Positions 20,450 to 33,238 of a stretch of DNA of 64,000 bases are shown piece after piece. Each line of letters starts with the position of its first letter. Within the stretch, counting starts at the first letter, position 1. The translations under genes and the position numbers were made by a program. The notes under the pieces are model-generated. The model made no database searches and was not told the DNA's origin. It worked only from the letters and a program-made list of their open reading frames with translations. The DNA comes from Ptychodera flava (lineage: Eukaryota; Hemichordata; Enteropneusta; Ptychoderidae). The stretch covers positions 30,488,338-30,552,337 of the forward strand of contig NC_091932.1 of assembly GCF_041260155.1 (NCBI RefSeq). Direction: 5' to 3'.

Positions 20450-23400
20450 TCATTCGACAAGGCCGAGTCTACATTCTGACGTCACCATCTTTTGGGCCAT
20501 TTCCATCTGACGTCTGCGTTCGATCTCTTCCTGCGACCAGGGCTTGTAGTTCTTCTCCCATTCATCCTGTTCGAATAACCGCTCGAAGTGATCACCTCGC
20601 CCGATGCCGATCTGGTGAATAATACGGAGAGTTATGATCAAAATTGCGCATATTTATAGATACTTCTTTGCTTTACAGATCAAAATAAATTGTCAATGGC
20701 GACACGCATAGGGCTGTAAGAATTCGAGTACAAAAAGTGCTAGTGTAAACATAAAATTGCATTTTCACATGTAGTTTCGTCACTTTTGTACCTGTCACTC
20801 CAAACGAAACTGTGTCAATGAAGGATATATGAGCGCAAGAGCACACTGCGACGTTATCATAGATGGCGCCCTAACGTTGGGGTGCAAATGCTTTGTGGAT
20901 GTTAGAGCTTCAACTTGATTAATTTATTTTTTCATCATCAATCGATTTTTAGTGACAGCATTGACACTTGTAGCATGCTTAGGTCAACGTTTTTAGCGTT
21001 TTTGTTTCTGGTCTTTGGTGTCACTCTCGGCCATACAATTAATTCCAATCTATATATATGCTATTTATCTGCAGCGGTAAACTGATAGCAATGGATGTAA
21101 CTATAACTTTGCCGTTATTTCGAAAACGTTCCTACTTCACGCAGGGGAGATATGCTATCGATCTCAGGTGTGGAGGAAAGCTTCCTCTTCAGGCCTGTTA
21201 ATTCCGAAATCATATTATTGTGGACAAAATTACCTGTCTGTTGAGTAGGTTCTTGAGTTTGTTGGTGAATCTGTTTGGATTGTTATCGCCCACGAAGATC
21301 TGTTTGTCGGCTCTGACGACCAGAGATCCTCCGAGGTGAAGATCTTCTTGCAGTTGGCCATGTTTGTATGAGTAGTAAACACCCTGCGGGAAGGCTGTAC
21401 ATTTACAGTCACGTGGATTCATGTCACCTGGTTTGAAAAACTCTGTCACGCTCATTTTCGGGAACCTGAAAAATATATGAAAGAAGTTGTTTTTAACATT
21501 AGCATTATACTGCCGAAATCCAATTTTATCAGCTGAAATGTAATTAAGTGATGCCTTATACATCGTCATCAGTGCTTAAGATGTTAAATCTTCTTTCCAC
21601 ATGCTCGTTCAAATTATTGTCGGCTTGTCAAGTTTGAATAAGGCAAAGCAATTTCATTTTCTATGACCACAACTGTCTGAAATTGAACATTTACTCAACA
21701 TTTGCATGTTAGCCCTTACAATAACAAAAAAATAATCGGTGTTTAATCCCAATACTAAGTTCATTTTACCACAATATAGTGAAATTATCCTGGACCAGCG
21801 ATCACAGTAAAACGAGCCATGGTTTTTATGATTGGCTTGATTAGCTTACCTGTGGTGATTATCCTCGATAGTGACTATCATCATGTGTTCCTGCTTCATG
21901 AAGAAATCGTTCTTCATAACCCATTCACGTGGTAACTCGTAGTAATACTCCACTGTACCAGTCATTTTGTCTTGGCCACCTACAAGATGAATGTAAGGTA
22001 ACGTTAGAATACAGGTATCTTTCTAGGACTTCGTTGATAGAGGGCGTTGGGACAGCCATGTGAGCACCTTCCTCCATGGTAGCACAGTACATAGCCAATA
22101 TTGGCGAAGATATGGATATCAAGAATTGTTTGTACGCTTGGGAAGAAACTGTATTATCCATATATAACAATAAAGATGTACCCGAGTAAAAATTGGAATG
22201 TACATAGCTCAGTTACTGATGCAAACTTCTACAAAGCATAACTATCATGTACTTGTTTGAAACTTTGTAGATTTATATCAACACTCATGAACACACACAA
22301 TATACAGGTATATTGAAAGTAACGCCAGCCGTTTTGTCTGTAAGTTAAGCTCCATATTGTACTTACTTTCTTTCTCCTTGTCTTGTGGTTTGAGAATCAC
22401 GACATCACAGAGGTAGCCCTGTCCCATCTGATAAAGCGCTGACGTGGTGCTAACACGTTCTGAAATACAAAATTGACTGTTGGTGAATTCTTTCCCAATT
22501 TTGTATCAGCTATTTCGCACTCTCATCTTAGCGGTAGATCACGTTCTCTATTAAAGTGTGCAACTTGATTCGTGCATGGAGGAAACGTTCGTCGGAATAC
22601 AGCACTGATCAAGCGTGCTTCCAGTGCCACATGAAAATGTGAAGTATTGGCTTCAGTTTAAGAAGATAATATATTACGCTCAAATAATAAGAAACAAGCA
22701 TGATGATATCCTATTGACATGGACAGACTTAAATCGATGCACTTACCGATCATGAACTTGGACAGTTCTTCGGCGTCAATCGACGGGAAAGTTTTCTTCG
22801 GCAGTTCATCGCCGTCGTAGCGGGCGCACAGCATGTGACTGAGGGTGCGGACATTGTAACGGAAGCCATGGATGAAGCCGGAGGCGGCCCGTCTATCACG
22901 TGACTGCATTGAAGTGCCAATGAAGAAGAGATCGGGAACAGTCGACTCCCAGTGTTCATCGAGGACAACATATTTGCCTTCGGTGTGTGTTTCTGAAATA
23001 TAAGATATTACAGTGCTGTTGCAGTGCAGTTAAGTTGAACGAAGTTATTTTCTATAAAATTATGCATATGAAATGGATAATACGCTGTGTAACATCTGAT
23101 TTGAGTACAATGGGTCAAAGTTAACGTGGCTATGTATTTTAATCGTCAATTCTGAGTGCTAAATGATCTTCGTGTAAATCTTACCTGGTTTGCAAGTGTC
23201 GTCAAACATGTCGATATTGATGAATTTCCACCCCGTGGCAAGGATGACCTTATCGTAGCCTTTGCTGGTGAACGTGGCAGTGCCCGGTGGGTTCCAGTGT
23301 GGCAGTTCCATCTCGAAGGTCTGGGTGATGGTGCCGTCTTCTTCCTTGACGAACTTCTTGGTGTCGCACTGGCGGAGAGCGTGCAAGGATTTCAAGTGGT

Positions 23401-24892
23401 ACATGTCGAGGACGTTGTTGTTGACGGCTCGCAGATGTCCAACGAAGTGAGAGTCCCACGCCAGCTTGACAGGTGTGCGCGTGCACATGTGAATCATAGC
23501 CGCACTGCCGGCTAAATGGTCGGCGCACTGTCGGTCAAAACAGAATAGCAAAACAAAGCTGAGTACATGTATATGGACATTCCATTTGAGGAGTAGTCTT
23601 TTAAAATTTATCCAAAGTATTTGTTGTGTTTTGTAACTTTATATTTGTTTTAACCCTACATTTAATTTTAAATAAAATATATTCAAATGATGAACTGTTA
23701 AATGGTAACATTTATCACTGCCCCCCCCCTCAATTTTTTCGCCGATGTTTATTATGATATATTTTGTAAAACAAATCCTTTCATTTTAATAAAAAGCGAT
23801 GGAATACACGATTATCAAAAACGCCAACAACACGAGCTACGGATATCTTACCTCAAAGGCACTGTTACCGCCTCCAAGAATCAAGACCTTCTTGTTCTCA
23901 TATTCCTTCAAGTCGAGTGTGTGCTCCTGGTAAGTGTCAGCGTGTTCTATGCCTTCGATGTCTGGGTTGTGTGGAAGGATAGGTCCAGTACCGACCACCA
24001 GTACTTTGCAAGTGAATTTTTTACCGTTCTGGTCGGTGATGGTGAACCTTGAGGGATGTCTCGTATCCATGGCAGCCTCTCGGTGGACGTTGACGATGTT
24101 GGTGTTCAGACGTATTTTCAGGTTGAACTTGTTGGTGAAGTCACGCATGTAACTGAAACGTGAGAGAAAAGGTCGAAAATCAATCGGTTATGTCGAATTG
24201 TGCTCTCTTCCCTATAAATTAAACTTGGGGTATAAATCTTTTATTTGAAAGTGGCTTCTGTGCCATGATTTTAAAACCTAACTAATAATTTTTTGCAACT
24301 TACTCGACAAGAAGGCCAGCGTCCGGAAAAAGGTCATCTGAGTAGTTGAAGAAGGATATGTCATCTTCGTCACAGAGCAGAGAGTTCCAATCATGACGAA
24401 GATTGAACTCTCGCTCCTTGAAGTAGTTGTGTTTCTTGTTGATGGAGATCAGAGTGCGATGACGTGGGTATTTCTGGTAGAAGGAACCAACACTGTCGTT
24501 TCTCTCGAGAACGATGTAATCTTTGCCGGCTTTCTCCATGCAATAGGCCATCTGAACACCGGCAGGGCCGGCTCCGATGACGATATATTCATAATCTGGA
24601 GGCAAAGTAAGATATAACTTAGTAAATTTAGGGTTTTTCGAGGTACAGAAGCTTGCGTGTTCACGTTGCGTATGATTGTCCAAGAAACTTTAAAAATCGG
24701 TGTGATGCAGATGGTGTAGCTTTGCGATATGAAAGTTTCCGTAAGTTATAAGTTCAATCTCTTTCTTTTCATTTCGTGTTAGGTCATAATAGCGTATTGT
24801 TGATGAAGAAACGCGAATGTGAATGCACAGTTTGACAATGCAAAAGGGTGACCAGGACGATAAAAATATTTCAAATTACCTGTTTTCTCCAT
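20450..24892 (-). CDS. FOXRED2-like FAD-dependent oxidoreductase (gene A)
   Basis: Nine coding exons with GT-AG introns, minus strand: 24892-24880, 24595-24304, 24152-23852, 23527-23185, 22992-22747, 22459-22367, 21979-21850, 21465-21234, 20611-20450; 1812 nt, 603 aa. The protein has a FAD-binding GAGPAG (12-17), the family blocks SFYQKYPRHR, LISINKK and RHDWNSLL, a second nucleotide motif GGGNSAFE (195-202), GHLRAVNNNVLDMYHLKSL and GFIHGFRYNVR. These match FOXRED2, an ER flavoprotein linked to ER-associated degradation. Unlike FOXRED2 it starts MEKTDYEY, with no signal peptide, and ends without a KEEL-type signal, so it is probably cytosolic. Substrate unknown. It has one intron (22366-21980) that gene B lacks. 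Confidence 0.9.
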
Positions 24893-25186
24893 GGCTTTCA
24901 CTCAATAGATTTGTCAACTTTCCGAAGATTTGGGAGCGATCTATAACAGAAAACGAAACATTCCATTGTAACAAGACGATGATAAATGGGGAAATGATTG
25001 ATACTGTGCGAAGAAGACATAACATCACCAAATATGTTGCAGGAGCCGGCCGCTCTTTGTGCCGCAGGCACTCGGTGGTTCGTATACGACCGCAACTCAA
25101 CCGTTTCGAACTAATGCACAGGCAAGTAAAATGACGGTCGTTCACCTTTAAAGGTGATACGTGATATATGTGATAGACAAACTTAC

Positions 25187-25262
25187 CTGAAACGTTGCAA
25201 AGTCTGGATGGCTGCAGCTTTCAGCGATTGTTGAAACTCACTGTTACACAAACTATTTATAT
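25187..25262 (-). promoter_or_regulatory. Gene A promoter and non-coding first exon
   Basis: A TATA-like ATATAAATA (25254-25262, minus strand) lies about 30 bp before a likely start near 25.22 kb. The short exon ends TTTCAG at 25187 with donor GTAAGT. A good acceptor (TTTTCTGTTATAG) near 24944 leads into the exon with the ATG at 24892. Confidence 0.65.
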
Positions 25263-25931
25263 GTGAGGAACGCCAAAAGGTGACATTTGCATATTCATCC
25301 TCGGTTTCAAGCCAATCACTATCAAAAGCTAATAGTTTGACCATAATTTGCATAGAAAATGTCACGCCTGTCAATCAAATGTTGTCCTAAGAAGATTGCA
25401 TGATGGGATAGCGTCGTTCTTGAGACAAACTGTGGCGAGACAATATTGACAGAAATAATTTACGTTATGAAACTCGATTTTGGTGGCGTTGTGTAACTGC
25501 CAACACGGGGCAAGGTCAGAAACCTTGAATCAAGGTCACTGTCAAAAATCACTCACATGTTCCATGACATTATTAATATCTTACGTTAATGAGAGATAGT
25601 TTATATGACATGTGTTTCATCAAAGTTCATATCCACATGCTTATTTTCGCAGAGTAATTTCTGCCAACCATTGATAAAGCTTATAGTCGTTTGCACAATG
25701 CTTTTGCACAACGCTCCTCTCACACGCTACGCTCTTTCTAGTTTCCGTATTTTTGAACTGGAGACAAGGCCATGTCTATTGTCCCATGGCGGTACCTCCG
25801 TAGCTGTACCATCATGAGTCTCACTTCTACCTCCATACTATAAAAAATAAATTCTGTCGTAGGTTTGACCATTGATGCAATGCTGATTTGACTCACTTTG
25901 GCCGTGGAGGTTTAACAGTTGAGTTATACAG
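25263..25931. other. No gene seen
   Basis: Upstream flank of gene A. Short open frames only, without recognisable domains. Confidence 0.45.
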
Positions 25932-26105
25932 TACATTTTGATTGGAACTAATTTTGGAGATTGGATCTTTATATTGTTAAAATTTCTCAAAAGTGTTAGG
26001 TGCCATATAGCTGGAACTTGCAATATTACAAATTACTCATAGAAACAAGTGTACTGCAGGAAAAGAAAAGCAGATGAGCTTACATTTGCAACATTACTTC
26101 ACTGT
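25932..26105 (+). repeat. Dispersed repeat, copy 1 (partner at 58582-58733)
   Basis: Shares ordered blocks with 58582-58733: GAACTAATTT, TCAAAAGTG followed by TAGGT, CCATATA, TTGCAATATTA, CAAGTGTA and GCAGATGAG. Both copies are on the same strand. No coding capacity; class unknown. Confidence 0.7.
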
Positions 26106-27855
26106 CCAATTATCCAAAATTAGTTCCAATCTTGTCTATTGTTCTTCCCTTATTTTTCGCCTGTGATGGGCACATAGGTAAGTTTTCATGGAGGGGGACT
26201 AACATATCTATCAGGTTGGTTTTTTTTACTTGAGTAAAATTCACAGTCCTCTACACAATGTTCCGATTTCGTTCCATAAAAAGCTGTGGCTATGGCTCGA
26301 CTTTGGGAGGTAAAAGACGGCGCAATTCTTAATATAACCGTGCAGGTAACCACGACACAGCCTTCTTTGCCAAAGAATAACGAATCGGAGCAAGGGAGGA
26401 CCGTGTATCCATCATTACGAAACGTTCAGCCCAAAAAGGAAGCTGGAGACAGCCGTCGATCTGGTCGAACTCGGACGTAAACCACAGTCCCTCAATCCAC
26501 CGGTGTGCGTAAACCTTTCCCGGGAAAAATCAACATAAAATTATCTGTTTGTACATCTGTAACCGAGAAAACACGAAGCCATGAAATCTCACTTTGTCGA
26601 TTGGAATAAACTTTGACAAACTTTGACAAGCACAACCATTAACAACCAATTTACTGATAAGCTTATTTGGTATACCAATTGTTTTCTTTCAAAGTATTTC
26701 TACACTCGGTCCCTGGACCCGGTCCTCCAAGATCACACCTGTTGCAGCTTCCATACATATCAGATATCTGTGAAAGGTGTGAACGAGACGCTTCCTACCG
26801 TGGTCACGTTCCGTGCTGCATGCGCGGGCACAGTAAACAATCTCCTACGCAGAGAATGACAACCCGCCTACAAAGCTTATATTCACATGCATCTGCCTCG
26901 CTATTTTCGGACAAAATAAAAAAACGAAACATAATGTTCAACAATTAATGATTCGTTTCATGCTCTCTGTTAAAACAAGACAAAGAATGGCTGTTATAGG
27001 CACCTTATACCAGCCACCCATCGCCCGACGTGTGAACTCTTTTCAAATCACGGTCCATCTGTGATCATGAACGCACCGGAGAGCATAGAGCCGTGTTCAA
27101 AACGATTATTTCGTTCCTAGATGAAACCGCCCGTCTTTTAGATTCTTTTCATTGGCACATCACATTGCATCGGCGCCATCACGTGAAACTGTGGTTTCTG
27201 GATGAACACAGACCGTATAGGGAAGGGTTTCTTATGAGATGAACGCGATACAGAGGGAAATCACAATCATTATAGTTATACCAACAAACAGATCAACGAT
27301 TAAAGGGTCGTGTATTAAGGGAGCCGTCATTATTCATAACTTGGGGGGGGGGTTGGAGGAATCCTAGCTCATTCAAATCCAGAAAATTTGAGTAAACCTT
27401 GTTAGCCTTCGAGAAAAACATCTGTGTGAGCATGTTCCTCGTTGCACAAAATGTTTGAGTGATTACCGTGGTCATTTGTATTATTTACTTCTTGATAATG
27501 TCATATAAATTTTTGTATCAAGAAATGGAGCGTCATAAGGTACATTTCTGAAGAAGATGTAAAAATATTCAGTTTTAAAGCCAAGACGATACAGACGATA
27601 CTATCAATAGTATCCGATACTGTCAGATATTTTTAAGGTGCGACATTGTCTGGATCCAGCCAAGGATGCAAAAATGTCCTGCAGTTTTATAGCCTGGACG
27701 ATACCAGATGATTCAAATCTACTATCGATACTAGATGATACATATCCGATATCAATGTCGTGCTGTGTCTTCATGAATCAGTGTTGGCATAAGTCTATAT
27801 TAATTTTGTATCTGTGTATAATGTAAGATCGCTCAGAATGGACAAGGCAAATATC
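26106..27855. other. No gene seen
   Basis: Short open frames at 26.29-26.95 kb show no domain. At 27.57-27.75 kb a short block (GACGATACAGACGATA, GGACGATACCAGATGA) is repeated in diverged form. Confidence 0.45.
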
Positions 27856-28025
27856 CATACGAGTACCTGTAGATCAGACAAAAAATTTTTTCCGCTGAGA
27901 TAATAGCTTTGTACAAACAGATGTTCTCGGCAAATTCAAGCAATATTCCAAAAATCAATTAAAATAAATTCATTTAAAATACTTTATTGTTCACAAAGAC
28001 ATGTAGAAATTAGCCTTACAGCTCA
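27856..28025 (-). mobile_element. LINE 3'-end fragment
   Basis: A second, shorter copy of the 3' region seen at 28090-28230: GCTGAGATAATAGCTTTGTAC, AGATGTTCT and ATACTTTATTGTT with an ACATGTAG nearby. On the minus strand it reads as a LINE 3' tail (ACAATAAAGTATTT). Only the tail is present, typical of 5' truncation. Confidence 0.65.
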
Positions 28026-28089
28026 TCAAATACAGTTTTTTTTATTTAGTAACTCGATCATCCAACCGGCTAATATCCGTACGAAATTA

Positions 28090-29160
28090 GTTTGCCGCTG
28101 AGGTAATAGCTTTGTACAAAAAGATGTTCTGTTACAGATATGAGCCATATTCGAGAGGACAATTAAATCAATATAATTCAATTCAAATACTTTATTGTCA
28201 AAAAATACATGTAGCAATGTGTCTTAAAAATATATACAAAATGGGACACTATTATACTGATGAAAAGGTTAAAACACACACACACACACACACACAACAC
28301 ACACACACACACACACACACACTAGCAACATTAATACAAACATTGAAATACTTGCAAACAGAAGCAACTAAAAATCGACTTGATGTTTGAATCAACTATA
28401 AATCGAGTTTGAGTTTAAATTGAAACTGCTGATGGAAGAAATGACTTTTGAAGATGTTTTTCTTTGCACGAAGGACCCGATAACGTCTCCATGACGGGAG
28501 CTTCTGGAAGTTACAATGAATGAAGTGTTCAGAATCATTGACAATGTTGCGCCTTTTCCTTCTTACTGTCGAATGGTGAACGTTTACGAGAGAATTCTGA
28601 CGACGGCCAATATTTCTTTCTGCCATTTTCACAATACGAGAAAGCTTACTTCTGTTTTGACAGTCAAATTACAATACCACAAAATTATATTATAGATAAA
28701 ACACTCTCAATGAGGGAGCTGTATACCATATGTAAAACATTGTGACTCACATTGAACGATTTGAGTTTCCTGAGAAGGTATAATCTTTCTTTGGACTTTT
28801 TCGCTATATAGTCAGTATTTTTATCAAATGTGAGTTTTTCATCTAGAAATGAACCTAGGTATTTGAAACATGAAACGACTTCAACAGATTCATTGTTATT
28901 TGTGACAGGAGTAAAATCTGACAAACTTTACGACAAATTACAAGCTCTTTTTCAAAATTCATATCCAAAAAGCTATCTACGCACCAGTTCTTTAAAGTTC
29001 AACATTATGGAAATATTCAGAAAGAGAATCTTCCTTTTTAAGTAACCCAACGAGAGCCATGTCCCTAGGAAATTTAAACAAACAAGATGTTGCAGTATTG
29101 CACCTCATGTGATCTGTGTTTGAAAATAAAGCAGAGGCAACCTTATTGAGCAACATTGAC
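28090..29160 (-). mobile_element. Decayed LINE, reverse transcriptase C-terminal half and 3' tail
   Basis: Minus-strand fragments in order: DMALVGLLKK (about 29.09 kb; the RT catalytic DD region, here altered from FADD), a block with LKNWCVDSFLDMN, SDFTPVTNNNESVEVVSCF then KYLGSFLDEKLTF and ERLYLLRKLKSF (28685-28924), and the C-terminal NIGRRQNSL and LPSWRRYRVLRAKKN (28396-28632). The tail ACAATAAAGTATTTGAATTG follows at about 28.18 kb. This is the familiar end of a CR1/Rex/RTE-type LINE. Several frame changes and a CA microsatellite break it. Confidence 0.8.
28271..28322. repeat. (CA)n microsatellite
   Basis: About 25 CA units with one interruption, inside the LINE remnant. Confidence 0.95.
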
Positions 29161-32100
29161 ATTCAGTACAATTCCATCTGAAATGTGGACAAAACTTTGC
29201 ATAGCTTTTTTATTTCTGAACTGGTAAAACACCTTGTCTTTTATGACGATCCAAAATAAACATATTATGAATTTAACATCTTGTAGAAATCTTTCTTAGA
29301 ACCAATGACCTGCTTCTAATAGCAGAATGAAATTAAATTGTCACTAATAAATGTTTTCATTATTTCTCATGATATGGCGTGAAAGCCATTCCATCCCTGT
29401 ACGATTTTATTTGTAAAGGATCAAGGCAAATAGGAAATTCAGAACCGTATAACAAATTACTTTACCATATCCATGAAACAGATATAATTTATGTTTTTAA
29501 TAAGAACCGTCGTTATTGTATTGAATTACAACTTTACGGTGTTAGAACATGCTATATCTTTGCTCATACCAAAAAAGGGTGATTTGGCGATTTGCCCGTT
29601 TCAAGTGTGGGCTCACTGTTACGGTCAGCACCACGGTCCTTCCATAAGCTTACGTGAGGAGGGACTGTGTCAGCACTCATACAATTTTAATGCAGGTATA
29701 CATTAGAATTTGAACAGGCAGTGGATGTAGACATGTAACCAATTGAAAGGCATAGTTATTTAGCCAATGTATTTAGTGTGAAGCAAGCAGACCTGAATTT
29801 TTATTTTGTGTAGAATTAGAAACAAATATACGATACTGAACCCCAACGCGTGGCTGTGAATTCGATCAGTTTGACGGAAAATTCGGGACATATATCATTA
29901 CCCGTTGACATGTCATGTCACACAAAAGGTTTGGTCCAAACATATCGTGTGTGTATCATTTGTGCGTGAACAAGAATGAGTAGTCCCCCTCTAAATCCTA
30001 TGATTTCTAAGTAACCATTAGCTTATAGCTTTTGGTTTATTGAATGACTATCCTGCATTCCAACGAAGCCCCCCCCCCCCATATCGACATAATGACCGCT
30101 CCCTTAGGAACTGTCTTTATCGGCGTTACGATTTAGTGTTGTGAAAAACATGAATTTCACATAAAGTCAAGTTTGCACTCTAACGTATACTACTGACTTC
30201 CGAGACCGTGTATCTCGTACAAATCTATGCGAGGGAAATAGGGTTGTCATTTAGTTGAACCACTGTCCCATAGTTGAGCAATAGGTCAACCTCCATGGTT
30301 TGGCAAACAACGAGTTTGATACATATATTGTTGTTCGATAACTAGGACAAGACTTTGGGCATCCGCAATCACACAATCAACTCAGCAGTTTATTCCTTTA
30401 ATTTACTTTGAAAAAATCTACACAGTAGTCTCTCCATAGACAGCTACTGTCTACGTCTAAACCATTGACGTACTCTGTGGCACGTCTATATGTGGGTCTG
30501 AACTCTGGACTTCAGAATAAAGCAATACAGGAGTACTGGTCAGATTCACCTTCAGTATACTGTTGTCGTAAGGGTCACAACTTTTATTACATGGCCATCC
30601 TTCTGTCGATCATCAGGAATTTTGAGAGTTTAAGATTTGAAGAAATATACAAATACCCAAAGTATCGTGGAAAAATTGTTATAACAGCTCCATACGAATA
30701 TTGTTAGGTCATTTTGGACATGCAGGTACTGCTACCAGCTGTGAAAAAGCTGAGAACAAATTTGCATTTTAAATGTCACATCGATGGAGTTCCGTCTCTG
30801 GGTGCCCTGGAATCGTGATCGTTCACGATGTCCTCACGTGCAAGGAATCGAGACGTTGGCCTTGACCGTGTGATCTATTGTGTGAGTTGTTGATGGGGGA
30901 TTATTAATGTTTACTCGGAATTAATATGTTTACATCTACTAGAGTGAATAAGCATAGTAATTTATCAGATTTATAGACGTTGTGTAACGCCAAATTTTTG
31001 GCTGAGGTCGTGTGAAACAGGGTTACTTATGTAATCACGATTTCTGTGAAATTTTTGGGTAAAATATCCCCGGCATTTCCCCAAAATTGCCAGATTTTTG
31101 ATCGTCTGCATTCTCTGTATACATGGTTCCCTGCTCCGCACAAAAATTGCTCCAAATTACACACAGCCCATAGAATACGCCAGGGCTGTTTTCAGACCAC
31201 AACAGTACAGCTAGCGGTACTTCATTCGGACATGTTCTCCAATTAACAAATACAAGGAGATCTTGCAAAAATCAAAAAATGTTGATGACAGTCACGGTTC
31301 TGGTTGTCGTCCAAAGTTCGGTAAATTATCGGTAAAGTAAAATAAAGATGTCAAGCGGCACAGTTTCGCAGTTGAAGAGTTGTTGAAGAGCGTTCTTTAT
31401 ATTATGCCAAGAGTTCCTCCAGTAGTTGAGAGAAGTCAGAAAATTAAAGTGGCACGCTCAGTCTGCTGACTATACATCCATGATCATGCATGGCACGTAC
31501 ATTCCAGAAAATTCCTGTCGACTGACAAAGCATTTGCATATCATGTGCTAGCTCAAAGGGTTCAGAAATGAAGGTAAGAAGGCACACTGAATCAAGATGT
31601 CCCCTAAAGGAACATGCTCGTTTGCTTTCCGTTGGCCTGTTCTTTATATCAAGGATATTGCAAAATTTGCGTGAAAATTAAGTCCCTGGATCGCTGAAGG
31701 ACTGTGACGGAAACGGCATAATCTGCGAAATAGCTTGGCATCGACGGTTAAAATCCTATGAAGGAAATGTGAGGGAAATGTTAGATGTCTTGGGTTGAAA
31801 TCAGATGGAAAATCTTGATCTCAACGAACTGTGTAGACAATAGGAATTCGCTCCTCTATCAGTGAACGAACAAAGAACATACAAGATATGAGTGTCGAAG
31901 GAAGCTCTGGAATTGTTTGTGACAAGAACGCACCAGACACTCATAAGTAAAAAGACTTCTCATGGTCAACGATATTTTTGACAGTGGACTAGAGTAAGAC
32001 TGGTGCAACTCGGCATGAAACGTGCTTTTCTCCTGGAATCAATATCAAAGTCGGTACGTAACCCGGGTTGAAATGTAAACCGGTTGGCAAACGCTACCGA

Positions 32101-32610
32101 TCCTGAGAAAATAATACTTTGTTTAAATTATTTAGCCTATCCTTGCGGGGCTAGCGAGGGGTTTGAATAAGGCAAAGATAATTTGTTTCGAAATGCAGTG
32201 CAGAGTAGCATAGTACAAAGATTTGTGACGCTCTTTTAACTTTTTTTTCACAGTGGATGTCAAAATCGTTTGGTTTCATCTTCAACCAAGGGGATCCAAA
32301 TTTTCATTTACAGAATAAAAATTCAGATGAGATTCATGTCTCTGTAAATGTCAAAGGTGACACACTGAGCACAAACCCAAACAATAGATCTTAGAAGACC
32401 CCTCTACGTCATCAGACGCGTTGTGTTATCTTATCTTTATATCGGAGACAAAGGGGGTTCCCTGCACGGCAATGGAAGTGTTGACGGGATTTCCTGGACG
32501 CTTTGAGTTGATTGGTTCTCAAACCTGAAATAAACATTCATCTGCAGCTCCGCCCATTGTCGGATTAGCGACACCACATTGACTCCGCCCTTCTGAAATC
32601 AAACAATCTC
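29161..32610. other. No gene seen
   Basis: Spacer between the divergent genes A and B. Open frames near 29.4, 30.5 and 31.1 kb are short and show no domain. A C-run lies at about 30.07 kb. Confidence 0.45.
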
Positions 32611-32617
32611 TGTATGC

Positions 32618-32724
32618 TATTTAAAGCACGGGTTTGACGGTCGATAGTCACAATCTGCTACTGAGACATTAGTAACAGTAGCCAGAAGATTTCTAGGACG
32701 TGTTTCATCGTCTGTACTGATCAG
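32618..32724 (+). promoter_or_regulatory. Gene B promoter and non-coding first exon
   Basis: TATTTAAAG at 32618-32626 is TATA-like; transcription would start near 32.65 kb. The exon ends GATCAG at 32724 with donor GTATGT. The arrangement mirrors gene A. Confidence 0.65.
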
Positions 32725-32937
32725 GTATGTCGTTTCCACGTCGATCTGTATGTCTGCGTAGCTATCTTTACTTTAACATTTTTGAATGTGAAGAGTTCAG
32801 ACATGCATTGCATTATGCGTTCAATACCTCATTTTAGCCAACATTTCCTGCTGTTAGCGAACCGTTACAGCATGCCACGTAGTCAGTCCAATAGATGAAG
32901 AAGTGTTCTGCTGTTAACGCAATGTCAATCCTAGTTT

Positions 32938-32995
32938 GCTACAATAAAGGTGAAGGCCCGCTAGCATGTCAGCGGGCCTTCACCCTTATTGGTTG
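32938..32995. repeat. Short perfect hairpin in intron 1 of gene B
   Basis: CAATAAAGGTGAAGGCCCGCT is followed, after an 8-base loop, by its near-perfect reverse complement. It looks like a bacterial terminator but lacks a U-tract and lies in an animal intron; a miniature foldback is more likely. Confidence 0.8.
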
Positions 32996-33053
32996 CTATA
33001 AATAATGCCTGATTTGTAAACAAATTCAAATTTCCGCTTTTTAAATGGGGACA

Positions 33054-33207
33054 GAAAGGATCCATATACCAAGCTAGTTAGTTCTCGACGAAGAAATGTT
33101 TTAACGCATGTCATGTCGTTTTTTTTTCAGGAAAGGATCCATATACCAAGCTAGTTAGTTCTCGACGAAGAAATGTTTTAACGCATGTCATGTCGTTTTT
33201 TTTCCAG
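33054..33207 (+). repeat. 77-bp tandem duplication carrying a 3' splice site
   Basis: Two adjacent copies (33054-33130, 33131-33207) begin GAAAGGATCC or GAAAGGATCCATATACC and end in a T-tract plus CAG; they are almost identical. Each copy ends in a usable acceptor, TTTTTTTTCAG and TTTTTTTCCAG, so the 5' UTR exon of gene B has two possible starts 77 bp apart. The copy retained by use of the first acceptor contains upstream ATGs. Confidence 0.9.
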
Positions 33208-33238
33208 GAAAGCTGATAAGCAGAGCAATTTCTAGAAA

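Noticed and set aside
20450-24892. Flavin-dependent halogenase or classical FMO identity for the flavoproteins
   Set aside because: The conserved blocks match FOXRED2 better; no halogenase tryptophan motif was seen and no FMO signature could be confirmed.
28271-28322. Possible CRISPR-like regular repeat
   Set aside because: Simple CA microsatellite; no CRISPR array or cas-like gene in the window.
32938-32995. Hairpin resembling a bacterial rho-independent terminator
   Set aside because: No U-tract, no bacterial gene nearby, and it lies in an animal intron.
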